A stretch of 30,277 nucleotides of DNA from an uncultured Christensenellaceae bacterium (GCA_910587025.1 CAJUKR010000016.1:1-30277); one strand, 5' to 3'; shown: positions 1 through 7,570, counted from the first letter of the stretch. Translations and numbers: made by a program. Notes: generated from the letters alone by a model not told the origin.

Positions 1-15
1 GTGCTCTTCCGATCT
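1..15. other. Illumina adapter remnant at left end
   Basis: The first 15 bases (gtgctcttccgatct) match the 3' end of the standard Illumina index adapter. They are not genomic. Real sequence begins at about base 16, and any reading frame crossing this point is artificial. Confidence 0.95.
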
Positions 16-565
16 ACCGTCTTGCCTCGCAAGCCCAGTCCTCGTCGGTGCCTTTTGCTCCGAACTTGCCGAAGCCGTCCGCAGAGTACAGCGTGCCGCA
101 CGACTCGTCGAATGTAAACATGACTTCGGGCCAGTGTACCATGGGCGCGAATACGAAGCGGAGCGTCCGTCCGCCGAGGTCGAGCCCGTCGCCCTCTTTG
201 ACGACTACTTTGCGTCCCTCGAGGTCGAGTCCCTCGAAATACTCGCCGAGCATGGCGAACGTTTTGACGTTACCGACTATTTTCGCGTTCGGATATTTCT
301 CCGCAAACGCTTTAATGCCCGCCGAATGGTCGGGCTCCATATGCTGTACGACGAGATAGTCCGCTTCTTTTCCGCCGAGCGCCGAACCGACGTTGCCAAG
401 CCACTCGTCGACGAAGCGTCCGTCCACGGTGTCCATAACGGCGCTTTTTTCGCCGCATACGACGTATGAGTTATACGCCATTCCGTTCGGAACGTCGTAC
501 ATTCCTTCGAACAGATCGATTTTGCGGTCGTTTACTCCGACGTAAACGAAATTTTTTTCCGACAT
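16..565 (-). CDS. Flavodiiron protein (FprA family), 3'-truncated
   Basis: This is the N-terminal metallo-beta-lactamase-like half of a flavodiiron protein, a cytosolic di-iron/FMN enzyme that reduces O2 or NO to water or N2O in anaerobes. With the start at 565 the visible 183 residues contain the di-iron ligand pattern H75-x-E77-x-D79-H80, H144 in PMVHWPEVMF and D163 in YSADGFGKFGA, all typical of the family. The ATG at 565 is preceded by an AAGGAG ribosome binding site near 572-577; a further upstream ATG at 622 lacks one. The C-terminal flavodoxin domain (family length about 400 aa) is missing because the contig ends. The apparent TAG stop at 14-16 is formed partly by adapter bases, so the gene really continues. 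It is transcribed away from the amino-acid importer. The family is certain; whether it prefers O2 or NO cannot be told. Confidence 0.93.
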
Positions 566-610
566 AACAAACTCCTTTGCATTTGTAAAAGTTGTATTGC
601 ATTTTCGGAT

Positions 611-639
611 ATTATAACACATATACGGTTATCCCGCAA
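611..639 (-). promoter_or_regulatory. Promoter of the flavodiiron protein gene
   Basis: On the minus strand TTGCGG (639-634), a 17-nt spacer and a perfect TATAAT (616-611) lie about 45 bases before the ATG at 565. The leader carries a good ribosome binding site. Confidence 0.6.
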
Positions 640-681
640 GTAAAGACAATTATATTTTTTTCGAATATTTATTCATAATTG

Positions 682-710
682 TTGATTATTATAAATCGTT
701 GTGTTAAAAT
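682..710 (+). promoter_or_regulatory. Promoter of the amino-acid ABC importer operon
   Basis: TTGATT (682-687), a 17-nt spacer and TAAAAT (705-710) precede the lipoprotein gene at 754. The spacing is ideal and the boxes match consensus at 4/6 and 5/6. It is divergent from the flavodiiron promoter, about 45 bp away. Confidence 0.5.
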
Positions 711-753
711 ATAAGAACATCAAAAGAAACTAATAAAAAGGCGGTACATAATT

Positions 754-1581
754 ATGAAAAAATTATTTGCGGTTTTGTTATCGGCGGCTATGCTTGTCGG
801 TACTGTGTTCGCTTTCGCGGCATGCGGAAACACAAACAACCTTAAAGTTGCTACCAATGCATATTTCCCTCCGTTCGAGTATTTCTCGGGCAATGCGTTC
901 ACCGGTGTGGATATGGAGATCGCAAGCGGAATGGCGAAAGATATCGGCTACGACGGAATGACGGTAAGCGATATGGAATTCGACGCCATTATTCCCGCGG
1001 TACAGCAGGGGACCTGCGATATCGGTATGGCGGGAATGACCGTTACGGATACGAGAAAAGAGTCGGTTGATTTCACCGATGAGTATTACGAATCCGCGCA
1101 GGTGATAATCGTGAAAAGCGACGATACGACTTTCGACGCATGCACGAGCGCAGAGGAAATAGAGAATATTCTTAAGACGAAAACTTCCGCTTACAAGATC
1201 GGTACGCAGAGAGGAACGACCGGTTATATGTACTCGGCGGGTAACGAGGATTTCGAGTACGACGGTTTCCCCAATCTTACGACGTCGGGCTACGATACCG
1301 GAGCCGTAGCCGTTCAGGATCTTGCGAACGGCAGAATAAATGCGGTTATAATCGATAAACAGCCCGCGATCATGATCGCGCAGAGCGTCAGCGGCGTAAA
1401 AGTCATTACCGATTACGAACTTACGAGTGAAGCGTATGCTTTCTGTGTCCGTAAGGGAAATACCGAACTTCTCGAAAAAGCAAATGCATATCTCAAGAAA
1501 ATCAAAGAAAACGGCGAGCTTGACAGAATAATTACGTCGTTCTTCGACGGTACGGCTACGTTCAAGCACAATAACGCTTAA
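754..1581 (+). CDS. Polar amino-acid ABC transporter substrate-binding lipoprotein
   Basis: This is an extracytoplasmic solute-binding protein (SBP_bac_3 family) that captures an amino acid and hands it to the permease encoded just downstream. Residues 1-23 form a signal peptide with a lipobox ending FAAC, so C24 is the lipidated residue. The mature part has the family's typical features: a FPPFEY segment near the N-terminus, GVDMEIASGMAKDIG, a DIGMAGMTVTDTRKESVDFTDEYY block, and the second-lobe motif IGTQRGTTGY. Its 275 aa are the usual length. The ATG at 754 is preceded by a modest AAGGCGG ribosome binding site. It is first in a three-gene operon with the permease (1596) and ATPase (2278). 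The exact substrate cannot be read from the sequence; glutamine, arginine, histidine or cystine are all possible. Confidence 0.93.
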   Translation: MKKLFAVLLSAAMLVGTVFAFAACGNTNNLKVATNAYFPPFEYFSGNAFTGVDMEIASGMAKDIGYDGMTVSDMEFDAIIPAVQQGTCDIGMAGMTVTDTRKESVDFTDEYYESAQVIIVKSDDTTFDACTSAEEIENILKTKTSAYKIGTQRGTTGYMYSAGNEDFEYDGFPNLTTSGYDTGAVAVQDLANGRINAVIIDKQPAIMIAQSVSGVKVITDYELTSEAYAFCVRKGNTELLEKANAYLKKIKENGELDRIITSFFDGTATFKHNNA

Positions 1582-1595
1582 CCGGAAAATACCGT

Positions 1596-2291
1596 ATGTC
1601 TCAGTGGGAAATATTTTGGAGAGAGTTTGCCGAACGCGAAGGCTATACGATGGTACTCGAGGGCTTGGGTACTACCATGCTTATAGCCGTAACGGGATTG
1701 GCGATCGGGCTTGTCGTCGGCAGTCTGCTTGCGATATGCAAACTTTTGCCGTCTAAAAGGTTGCCTGCGCGTATACTCGGCGGATTCAGCAACGTTTATG
1801 TCGCGCTTTTCCGCGGCACGCCTATGGTAGTGCAGTTGCTTATCGTACATTTCGTTATATTTCCCGCAATGGGTCTGCAAATACCCGCGCTTGTCGAAGG
1901 TATGATAGCGTTCGGACTCAACAGCGGCGCATATATTTCCGAAATAATGCGCGGCGGAATACAGTCCGTAGACAAAGGACAGATGGAAGCGGGGCGCGCG
2001 CTCGGACTCGGTTACGGTAAAAGCATGTGGAAAATAGTATTGCCGCAGGCGGTCAAGAATGTCGTTCCCACGCTCGGCAACGAGTTTATCGCTCTTGTAA
2101 AAGAAACGTCGGTCGTAGGCTTTATTGCGATTATGGACGTAACGCGCGCGTTTCAGGCGATTGCAAACAGTTCGTTCGTATACATCGTATCGTATCTTAT
2201 GCTCGCGCTCGTATACCTCGTTATAGTGCTTATAATAACGGTTATCGTCAGAATTATCGAAGGGAGGTTACGCGCAAGTGATAGACGTTAG
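1596..2291 (+). CDS. Polar amino-acid ABC transporter permease
   Basis: This is an inner-membrane permease of the HisM/GlnP type for the importer formed with the lipoprotein at 754 and the ATPase at 2278. Hydrophobic segments appear at about residues 22-48, 64-92, 100-118 and 190-222. The ATPase-docking EAA loop is clear at residues 131-150 (EAGRALGLGYGKSMWKIVLP), and the LFRGTPMVVQ motif at 71-80 is typical. Its 231 aa are a normal length. It begins 14 nt after the lipoprotein stop, and its last 14 nt overlap the ATPase gene, so the two are probably translationally coupled. Confidence 0.93.
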   Translation: MSQWEIFWREFAEREGYTMVLEGLGTTMLIAVTGLAIGLVVGSLLAICKLLPSKRLPARILGGFSNVYVALFRGTPMVVQLLIVHFVIFPAMGLQIPALVEGMIAFGLNSGAYISEIMRGGIQSVDKGQMEAGRALGLGYGKSMWKIVLPQAVKNVVPTLGNEFIALVKETSVVGFIAIMDVTRAFQAIANSSFVYIVSYLMLALVYLVIVLIITVIVRIIEGRLRASDRR

Positions 2292-3201
2292 AAACGTATA
2301 CAAGAACTTCGGTAAACTGTCTGTACTCAAGAGCGTTTCGGTCAAGGTCGAAAAGGGCGAAAAGATCGCGCTTATCGGGCCGAGCGGCAGCGGTAAGTCC
2401 ACCCTTCTTCGGTGCATGAACCTGCTCGAAGAGCCGACTTACGGCGAGGTGTGGCTGGACGGCAAACTTATCACGCCGCCAGACCCGTATCTTCATCCCG
2501 AAATAATCGAAAAGTCGGCTACTTTCCGCAGACTGTTCGATCTCCGCAAAAAAGCGGGGACGTATATGTCCGACGAGCGGCTTGCGCGCGAGATCGTACG
2601 CGAGATCAAAGCGGGCGATCTGCTCGGACGCTTCGAAGGCGGTGCGTATTCGGGCGCTATAAACAGATACCGCGACGAAAATTCGATCGGAATAAACGTC
2701 GCGCGCCGTCGTATGGGCATGGTTTTCCAGAACGTCAACCTGTTCAACAATATGACGGTAATGAACAACCTCATATGCGCACCTGTGCAACTGAGACTTA
2801 AGGACAAGGAATACGCGATCTATACCGCCGAAAACCTGCTTCGTCGCATAGGGCTTATCGATAAGGCGAACGAATACCCTTCCAAACTTTCGGGCGGTCA
2901 GCGGCAGCGTATAGCGATAATCCGCTCGCTGTGTATGAATCCCGAATATATGCTGTTCGACGAGCCGACGAGTGCGCTCGACCCCGAAATGGTAGGCGAG
3001 GTGCTTCAGCTCATGAAAGAGCTTGCGGACGACGGCATGACTATGGTTATCGTCACTCACGAGATGGGCTTTGCGCGCGAGGTCGCGACCAGAGTGCTGT
3101 TCATGGACGACGGACGCATAACCGAAGAGGGAGCGCCGTCCGAAATATTCGGCGATCCGAAAAATACCAGACTCAAAGAATTTCTTTCGAAAGTGTTGTA
3201 A
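2278..3201 (+). CDS. Polar amino-acid ABC transporter ATP-binding protein with an insertion
   Basis: This is the ATPase that powers the importer. The Walker A is at residues 34-42 (GPSGSGKST), the Q-loop glutamine at 151 in MVFQNVNLF, the signature LSGGQ at 204-208, Walker B MLFDEP at 225-230 and the switch histidine at 261. The start is a GTG at 2278, supported by AGGGAGG at 2261-2267; no better ATG fits. The protein is 307 aa, whereas HisP/GlnQ-type proteins are about 240-260. The extra length lies between about residues 66 and 140, after the LDG of the beta subdomain and before the Q-loop, and is charged and helical in character. It is the last gene of the operon and is followed by a strong terminator at 3204-3233. 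Confidence 0.92.
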   Translation: MIDVRNVYKNFGKLSVLKSVSVKVEKGEKIALIGPSGSGKSTLLRCMNLLEEPTYGEVWLDGKLITPPDPYLHPEIIEKSATFRRLFDLRKKAGTYMSDERLAREIVREIKAGDLLGRFEGGAYSGAINRYRDENSIGINVARRRMGMVFQNVNLFNNMTVMNNLICAPVQLRLKDKEYAIYTAENLLRRIGLIDKANEYPSKLSGGQRQRIAIIRSLCMNPEYMLFDEPTSALDPEMVGEVLQLMKELADDGMTMVIVTHEMGFAREVATRVLFMDDGRITEEGAPSEIFGDPKNTRLKEFLSKVL

Positions 3202-3203
3202 GT

Positions 3204-3233
3204 AAAAAAGAAACCCCGCGGGGTTTCTTTTTT
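3204..3233. terminator. Bidirectional intrinsic terminator
   Basis: This is a perfect 30-bp inverted repeat: A6-G-AAA-CCCC, then GC, then GGGG-TTT-C-T6. It provides a GC-rich stem with a T-tract on either strand. It sits between the ATPase gene (+) and the convergent gene ending at 3244 (-) and can serve both. Confidence 0.9.
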
Positions 3234-3243
3234 CGTTCCGTTT

Positions 3244-3705
3244 CTATTCCAGACGGTATGTCGGTATACTTAATGCCGTAAGCGCTTTTTCGAACTCGCC
3301 GCTCTTGAAAACAGTACCGTCGTCGCGGAAATCGATGAGCTTGTTGCCGTTACGGTCGCAGAAGACGACGTCGACGGTCGATGCGTTTATGCGCCTGATC
3401 CTGATCTCGACGACGGCGTCCGCGGCTGCCGACTGATCTTTTCCGAACGGTTTGTAATAATGGAATACTCCGTCCGAGAGCACGAATTTTTCCGTAATCG
3501 CCGGATATAAGACCGCCACGCCGAATATAAAGAAAAAGTCGCCGCATACGATGAGCGCGATAGGGACAAACGACGATGCGCCGATCTCCGTACCCGTCAT
3601 AACGAAAATCATGCCCGAGACCGCGGTAAGCGCTCCGAGACTTGCGAATACCGTTGCCGCGACCTTGATCCACTGTGCGTTTTTTATTTCGAAATCGTAA
3701 TTCAT
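3244..3705 (-). CDS. Small membrane protein of unknown function, possible PH-like cytosolic domain
   Basis: I do not recognise a named family. With the ATG at 3705 the protein has 153 residues. Two hydrophobic segments are visible at about residues 13-37 and 44-68. A soluble C-terminal half of about 80 residues follows, with alternating beta-like segments (FVLSDGVFHYYKPFG, VVEIRIRRI, VDVVFCDRNGNKLIDF) and a final helix. This layout resembles bacterial PH-like (bPH) domain proteins, but that is only an inference. An upstream in-frame TTG at 3744 exists, but it lies 5 nt after the EamA stop and has no ribosome binding site. A TATAAT box ends only 6 nt before the ATG, so the mRNA is probably leaderless. 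Confidence 0.7.
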   Translation of the reverse strand: MNYDFEIKNAQWIKVAATVFASLGALTAVSGMIFVMTGTEIGASSFVPIALIVCGDFFFIFGVAVLYPAITEKFVLSDGVFHYYKPFGKDQSAAADAVVEIRIRRINASTVDVVFCDRNGNKLIDFRDDGTVFKSGEFEKALTALSIPTYRLE

Positions 3706-3711
3706 ACATAT

Positions 3712-3741
3712 ATTATATATGCGCGCCGACTCCGAACGCAA
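3712..3741 (-). promoter_or_regulatory. Promoter giving a probable leaderless mRNA (gene at 3244-3705)
   Basis: On the minus strand TTGCGT (3741-3736), an 18-nt spacer and TATAAT (3717-3712) are followed by 6 nt and then the ATG at 3705. Transcription would start at or next to the A of the start codon. No Shine-Dalgarno sequence is present. Confidence 0.6.
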
Positions 3742-3748
3742 CAAATTG

Positions 3749-4654
3749 TTATGCGATCGGCGGGTCTTTCTTTTTCTTTTCGGGGAGTTGCGCGAGCACT
3801 ACGGCGGAGAAAATGAGCGCGCACCCGATAATTTGTTTTATCGTCATCAACTGACCGAGAACGATCGCTCCCGCGACGGCGGAAATGACCGATTCGAGCG
3901 ACATTATCATGGATGCGGCGGTGGGGTTCGCTCCGTTCTGCCCGATAAGCTGCAGAGTATAGCCCGCGCCCGATGCAACGAGTCCGCAGAACAGAACGGG
4001 GAGTATCGCGTTTCCCACGGCTTCGACGGACGGCGTTTCGAATATGAACATGAGCGGCAGACTGGCGACCGAAATAAACAGGCACTGCACGGCGGTGAGT
4101 TTGATACAGTCGCATTTCGGCGCGAAATGATCGCACAGCAGTATATGCGCTGCGATACCGCACGCGCAGCACATCACGATCACGTCGCCCCAGGACAGCG
4201 CGAAACCGTCGCTTATGCAGAGCAGATATAATCCGCCGATCGCGATCGCGATCCCGACCCATATCGTCCACCGAGCTTTTTTGCCGAAAAACAACCTCAC
4301 GACGGGGACGATGAGTATGTAGCATGCCGAAATAAACCCGCACTTGCCCGAAGTCATGTTTTCGTCCATGAAGCCGAATTGTTGACATGTGATCGCCGCG
4401 CCGAGCGCCAGTCCGCACAGCGCGCCTCCGATCAGAAGCGTTTTGACGCTCCGTTTTTCCGTCGGTCTTCCCGTTTTTTTGCGGAATATGTCAAGCCCGA
4501 ACGCAAGGGCGGAGAGGAATACGGCGGCGACAAAGAAGCGCAGACAATTGAAAGTGAAGGGCGATACGTAAACGCTCGCGGCGTCCTGAGCCACGAACGA
4601 TACTCCGAATATAAAGGCGGTAGCCGCCAGACAAATCGCGTTCTTTGCTTTCAC
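3749..4654 (-). CDS. EamA/DMT-family transporter
   Basis: This is an inner-membrane drug/metabolite-type exporter of the EamA family with two five-helix halves, so about ten membrane segments. Family-like features are AATAFIFGVSFVAQ at the N-terminus, the TCQQFGFMDENMTSGKCGFI segment in the first half and the AASMIMSLESVISAVAGAIV segment in the second. With a GTG start at 4654 it has 301 residues, the normal length. The open frame extends upstream to 4780, but that extension is charged, has no homology feel, and crosses a near-consensus promoter, so I reject it. The GTG lies 7 nt after the -10 box, suggesting leaderless expression. The substrate is unknown. It may be co-transcribed with the downstream gene at 3705, which also has its own promoter. 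Confidence 0.88.
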   Translation of the reverse strand: MKAKNAICLAATAFIFGVSFVAQDAASVYVSPFTFNCLRFFVAAVFLSALAFGLDIFRKKTGRPTEKRSVKTLLIGGALCGLALGAAITCQQFGFMDENMTSGKCGFISACYILIVPVVRLFFGKKARWTIWVGIAIAIGGLYLLCISDGFALSWGDVIVMCCACGIAAHILLCDHFAPKCDCIKLTAVQCLFISVASLPLMFIFETPSVEAVGNAILPVLFCGLVASGAGYTLQLIGQNGANPTAASMIMSLESVISAVAGAIVLGQLMTIKQIIGCALIFSAVVLAQLPEKKKKDPPIA

Positions 4655-4660
4655 TCCGTT

Positions 4661-4689
4661 ATAGTACTCTTTCTTTCGGCATTTGTCAA
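4661..4689 (-). promoter_or_regulatory. Strong promoter giving a probable leaderless mRNA (EamA gene)
   Basis: On the minus strand a perfect TTGACA (4689-4684), a 17-nt spacer and TACTAT (4666-4661) are followed by 6 nt (aacgga) and the GTG at 4654. The predicted first transcribed base is the G of the start codon. Confidence 0.8.
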
Positions 4690-4784
4690 CATACGGAAAG
4701 AAGATTTCCGATTTTGTTCCGATTGCCGCGCGCGTTTTTCCCCGAAAAAATTTGTCGGATTTTGTCGCGTACCGTCGCAATCGC

Positions 4785-4813
4785 TTGCATTCCGTCCGGG
4801 ATTGTGATAGAAT
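4785..4813 (+). promoter_or_regulatory. Promoter of the leader ORF / uracil operon
   Basis: TTGCAT (4785-4790), a 17-nt spacer and TAGAAT (4808-4813) give an expected start near 4820. It drives the 30-codon leader ORF and, past the attenuator, the uracil permease and upp genes. Confidence 0.7.
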
Positions 4814-4843
4814 GTTCGAAGAAACGGAAAGGGAGAAAAGACA

Positions 4844-4936
4844 GTGCGAACAACGCCCGTCGAATTTTATGAAAACATTATAAACGGCACGCCGTTGTTA
4901 TTTCGTTTTTCGAAATTGTCGAAGAAACCCGATTAA
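4844..4936 (+). CDS. 30-residue leader peptide of the uracil operon (candidate attenuator peptide)
   Basis: This is a small ORF with GTG start at 4844 and TAA at 4934-4936, preceded by AAAGGGAG at 4828-4835 at good spacing. The C-terminal part reads PLLFRFSKLSKKPD. Its last codons form the 5' arm of the terminator at 4923-4956, and its stop codon sits in the terminator loop. The codons before the terminator are U-rich (4895-4910) and follow a small hairpin (aacgg/ccgtt, 4883-4896). This is the arrangement of the enterobacterial pyrBI leader, where slow transcription at low UTP lets a translating ribosome block the terminator. The function is inferred from layout; the peptide itself is not recognised. 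Confidence 0.55.
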   Translation: MRTTPVEFYENIINGTPLLFRFSKLSKKPD

Positions 4937-4956
4937 ATCGATGGGTTTCTTTTTTT
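4923..4956 (+). terminator. Intrinsic terminator acting as candidate attenuator before the uracil permease gene
   Basis: The stem agaaaccc (4923-4930) pairs with gggtttct (4943-4950) around a 12-nt loop, followed by a run of T to 4956. It lies between the leader promoter and the permease start at 5023. No second promoter is evident after it, so readthrough is probably needed for operon expression. Confidence 0.75.
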
Positions 4957-5022
4957 ACGCTCTTTCCGCCGCGTCGCAGTGCGGCGTAAAACTATGTCGA
5001 AACACAAAAGGAGGATAGTTAT

Positions 5023-6558
5023 ATGACGGAAGTCAAACAACCGCGTCGTCTGCTCGGCTATTCGGGCAAAGACGCCGTATTGTCGTTGCAGCATATGTTC
5101 GCAATGCTCGGCGCGACGATCACCGTACCCATCGTTTCGGGTATGAGCATACCGCTCGCGCTTATTTCGGCGGGTGTGGGAACGATAATCTTTTATTTCT
5201 GCACTTACCGTAAAGTGCCCGTGTTCCTCGGCTCGAGCTTCGCGTTCCTGCCCGCGCTCGGCATGATGATAGGGGGCGCGGCGATAGGTTCGGAAATATA
5301 TAACGCCCGCGCGCTTGCGGTCATGCTCGCGCTCGTGTGCGCCGGACTCGTTTACGTGGGTCTGTCTTTCGCGATAAAATTCGTGGGCGTACAGAAGATC
5401 AAAAAACTTTTCCCGCCCATCGTAGTCGGTCCCGTCATCATAGTCATAGGTCTGAACCTTTCGGGTACGGCTTTCTCCGCAAATATATTCGGTTCGTCCG
5501 CCGCGCCGTGGCAGGCATGGACGGCGGCAATAATCACCGCGCTGACGATAGTGCTTGTCAATGCGCTTGCGAAACCGAAGTCTTTTCTCAAAGTCGTTCC
5601 GATACTTCTCGGCTTCGTTGTCGGCTATTTGTATTCGATCATTCTTTCGGTATGCCCGACGCCCGAAGGCTATGCGCCGCTTATCGATTTCGGCTCCATG
5701 TTCTCGGGCAACGTGATCGTATTCCAGCAGGCGGGCGAGGTCTGGGGCTTTTGGGGCGCATGGGGCAATCTCGACGGCGCCACGGTAGGTACCGCGATGA
5801 TAGCCATAGTACCGCTCGCCATCGTTACGTTTATGGAGCATCTCGGCGACGTATCGGCGAACTCGGTCGTATGCGGTCATGATTTCATGGTCGATCCCGG
5901 GCTGCACCGTACCGTCCTCGGCGACGGTCTCGCCACGATCGCGAGCGCCGTTCTCGGCGGACCCGCAAACACGACGTACGGTGAAAATACCGCCGTGCTC
6001 GCAATAACGAAAAACTACAACCCGCGCAATATATTCCTTGCGGCGATCTTTGCTGTCGTTCTCGGTCTGTTCGTACCTTTCGGAGAGATTCTCGGCTCGC
6101 TTCCGTCCGCGGTGGTGGGCGGCGCGTCGCTCATACTTTACGGCATGATCGCGGCAAACGGTCTGCGCGCTCTCGTCGACGGCAGAGTCGATTTCTCGGA
6201 TACCAAAAACCTTATCGTCGTATCGCTCACGCTTGCGGTAGGTCTGGGACTCAATACCGCTTCCATGGCGGGCTTCTCGATCGCGATCGGCGACGTTACG
6301 ATCTCCGCGCTTGCGATCGCGACCGTACTTGCCATCGTGCTTAATCTCGTGATCCCGAACAGCAAGACGCCCACGCCCGAACAGGAAGAAGCGGGCGAGA
6401 ATACGGACATATCCCTCGTCCCTCACGAGGCGCTCGGCAAGGACATAAAAGCCGACGAAGCGGCGGAAACACCGTCTGATGCGACCGATGAAAAGACCGA
6501 TATGGCGTCCACGGAAACCGAAGAAAACCCGACCGACGCGGAAGGGAAGGAGGAATAA
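5023..6558 (+). CDS. uraA: Uracil permease (NCS2 / uracil-xanthine permease family)
   Basis: This is an inner-membrane proton symporter that imports uracil for the phosphoribosyltransferase encoded next. The N-terminal LQHMFAMLGATITVP block and the NTTYGENTAVLAITK segment, with the substrate-site glutamate, are hallmarks of UraA/PyrP-type carriers. The membrane core runs to about residue 450 and the family is usually about 430 aa. The last 60 residues form a hydrophilic, Glu/Asp/Thr-rich tail that is not part of the standard fold. The start is supported by AAGGAGG at 5009-5013 and 9-nt spacing. upp begins 2 nt after its stop. A purine specificity is less likely, because upp is the partner gene. 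Confidence 0.9.
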   Translation: MTEVKQPRRLLGYSGKDAVLSLQHMFAMLGATITVPIVSGMSIPLALISAGVGTIIFYFCTYRKVPVFLGSSFAFLPALGMMIGGAAIGSEIYNARALAVMLALVCAGLVYVGLSFAIKFVGVQKIKKLFPPIVVGPVIIVIGLNLSGTAFSANIFGSSAAPWQAWTAAIITALTIVLVNALAKPKSFLKVVPILLGFVVGYLYSIILSVCPTPEGYAPLIDFGSMFSGNVIVFQQAGEVWGFWGAWGNLDGATVGTAMIAIVPLAIVTFMEHLGDVSANSVVCGHDFMVDPGLHRTVLGDGLATIASAVLGGPANTTYGENTAVLAITKNYNPRNIFLAAIFAVVLGLFVPFGEILGSLPSAVVGGASLILYGMIAANGLRALVDGRVDFSDTKNLIVVSLTLAVGLGLNTASMAGFSIAIGDVTISALAIATVLAIVLNLVIPNSKTPTPEQEEAGENTDISLVPHEALGKDIKADEAAETPSDATDEKTDMASTETEENPTDAEGKEE

Positions 6559-6560
6559 CA

Positions 6561-7187
6561 ATGTCGGTAATGGTTTTCGATCATCCGCTGATCAAGCATA
6601 AAATAGCGATACTTCGCGACAAGAATACGCCTATGAAGGAGTTTCGCGAACTTATCGAAGAGATAACGCTCGTTATGAGCTATGAAGCGTTCAAGGACGC
6701 GCCGACGCGCGAAGTGACCGTCGAAACTCCGCTCGAAACCTGCAAGCAGGAAATGGTTGCGGAGAAGTCGATCGCGATCGTACCCATTCTCCGCGCAGGA
6801 CTGGGAATGGTGAACGGAGTGCATAAGATTTTCCCGAGCGCGCGCGTGGGACATATCGGAATGTACCGCGACGAGGAAACCGCCGAGCCGCACGAATATT
6901 ATTGCAAACTCCCCGACGGCATAGAGAACATGAACGTCATTCTGCTCGATCCCATGCTCGCGACGGGCGGGTCTGCGTGCGACGCTATCGACTTGTTGAA
7001 GAAACGCGGTTGCACGAATATAAAGTTCATGGCTATCATCGGCTGTCCCGAAGGCATAAAACGCGTTTCGGACGCGCATCCCGACGTCGACGTATTCGTG
7101 TCCACATGCGACAGACAGCTCAACGAGAATTGTTACATACTTCCCGGTCTCGGCGACGCGGGGGATCGTCTGTTCGGCACAAAGTAA
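6561..7187 (+). CDS. upp: Uracil phosphoribosyltransferase
   Basis: This cytosolic salvage enzyme makes UMP and pyrophosphate from uracil and PRPP. The 208-residue length is typical. Recognisable parts are the N-terminal HPLIKHKIAILRDKNT, PILRAGLGMVNG at about 79-90, the PRPP-binding loop LLDPMLATGGSA at about 128-139, and the uracil-site C-terminus PGLGDAGDRLFGTK. The ATG at 6561 follows AAGGAGG at a good distance. It is co-transcribed with the uracil permease. Confidence 0.97.
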   Translation: MSVMVFDHPLIKHKIAILRDKNTPMKEFRELIEEITLVMSYEAFKDAPTREVTVETPLETCKQEMVAEKSIAIVPILRAGLGMVNGVHKIFPSARVGHIGMYRDEETAEPHEYYCKLPDGIENMNVILLDPMLATGGSACDAIDLLKKRGCTNIKFMAIIGCPEGIKRVSDAHPDVDVFVSTCDRQLNENCYILPGLGDAGDRLFGTK

Positions 7188-7190
7188 TCA

Positions 7191-7474
7191 TTGCGCGGCT
7201 TATAAGCGGCGCATTACTGCGTTACTCGTCGGACGTGCGCTCGGTTATGTAGGAGTAACTACACGCCCTTGCGCCCGCCGCCGAGTGCCTTGTACCGCTT
7301 GCTTCTGAGCCGCGCAAATCACTCATCATAGCCTGCAAGGTTTCTAAGCTACGCAAAAGTTCGTCAGCCGTCGTTTTGTCCTCGGTCATGTACGTTTGAG
7401 TACACTCCCTACGGTCAAAGCTCGGACTTCCTGCTTTTGCTTGCTTCTAAGCCGCGCAAATTGCTCAACATAGC
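7191..7474. repeat. Two tandem copies of an intergenic repeat with palindromic ends
   Basis: Two related units start with ggcttataagc (7197) and ggtttctaagc (7339) and end with the 36-base blocks 7297-7332 and 7439-7474, which differ at only 4 positions. The offset between units is exactly 142 bp. The first unit also has inverted ends: 7191-7207 is the reverse complement of 7301-7317 with 2 mismatches in 17. No coding potential is evident. A decayed MITE-like or structured intergenic repeat is possible. Confidence 0.7.
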
Positions 7475-7570
7475 TTTAAGAGATATGAAATAAAGTCAAG
7501 TAACAAAGGATATAATTGCGGCATACGTCAACAAAAAACAAGCGGCACTATATCAAGGCGTACATTATTC

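Noticed and set aside
4655..4780. 42-residue N-terminal extension of the EamA transporter
   Set aside because: The region contains a TTGACA/TACTAT promoter and encodes a charged non-family segment; the GTG at 4654 restores normal family length.
4785..5022. PyrR-binding or purine-riboswitch leader before the uracil operon
   Set aside because: I could not see the conserved PyrR-binding loop or a purine aptamer; the leader ORF/terminator overlap explains the region better.
4933..6561. Long minus-strand open frame (542 codons) opposite the uracil permease gene
   Set aside because: It is antisense to a clear family member, very rich in Arg/Glu/His/Tyr as expected for a shadow frame, and has no ribosome binding site.
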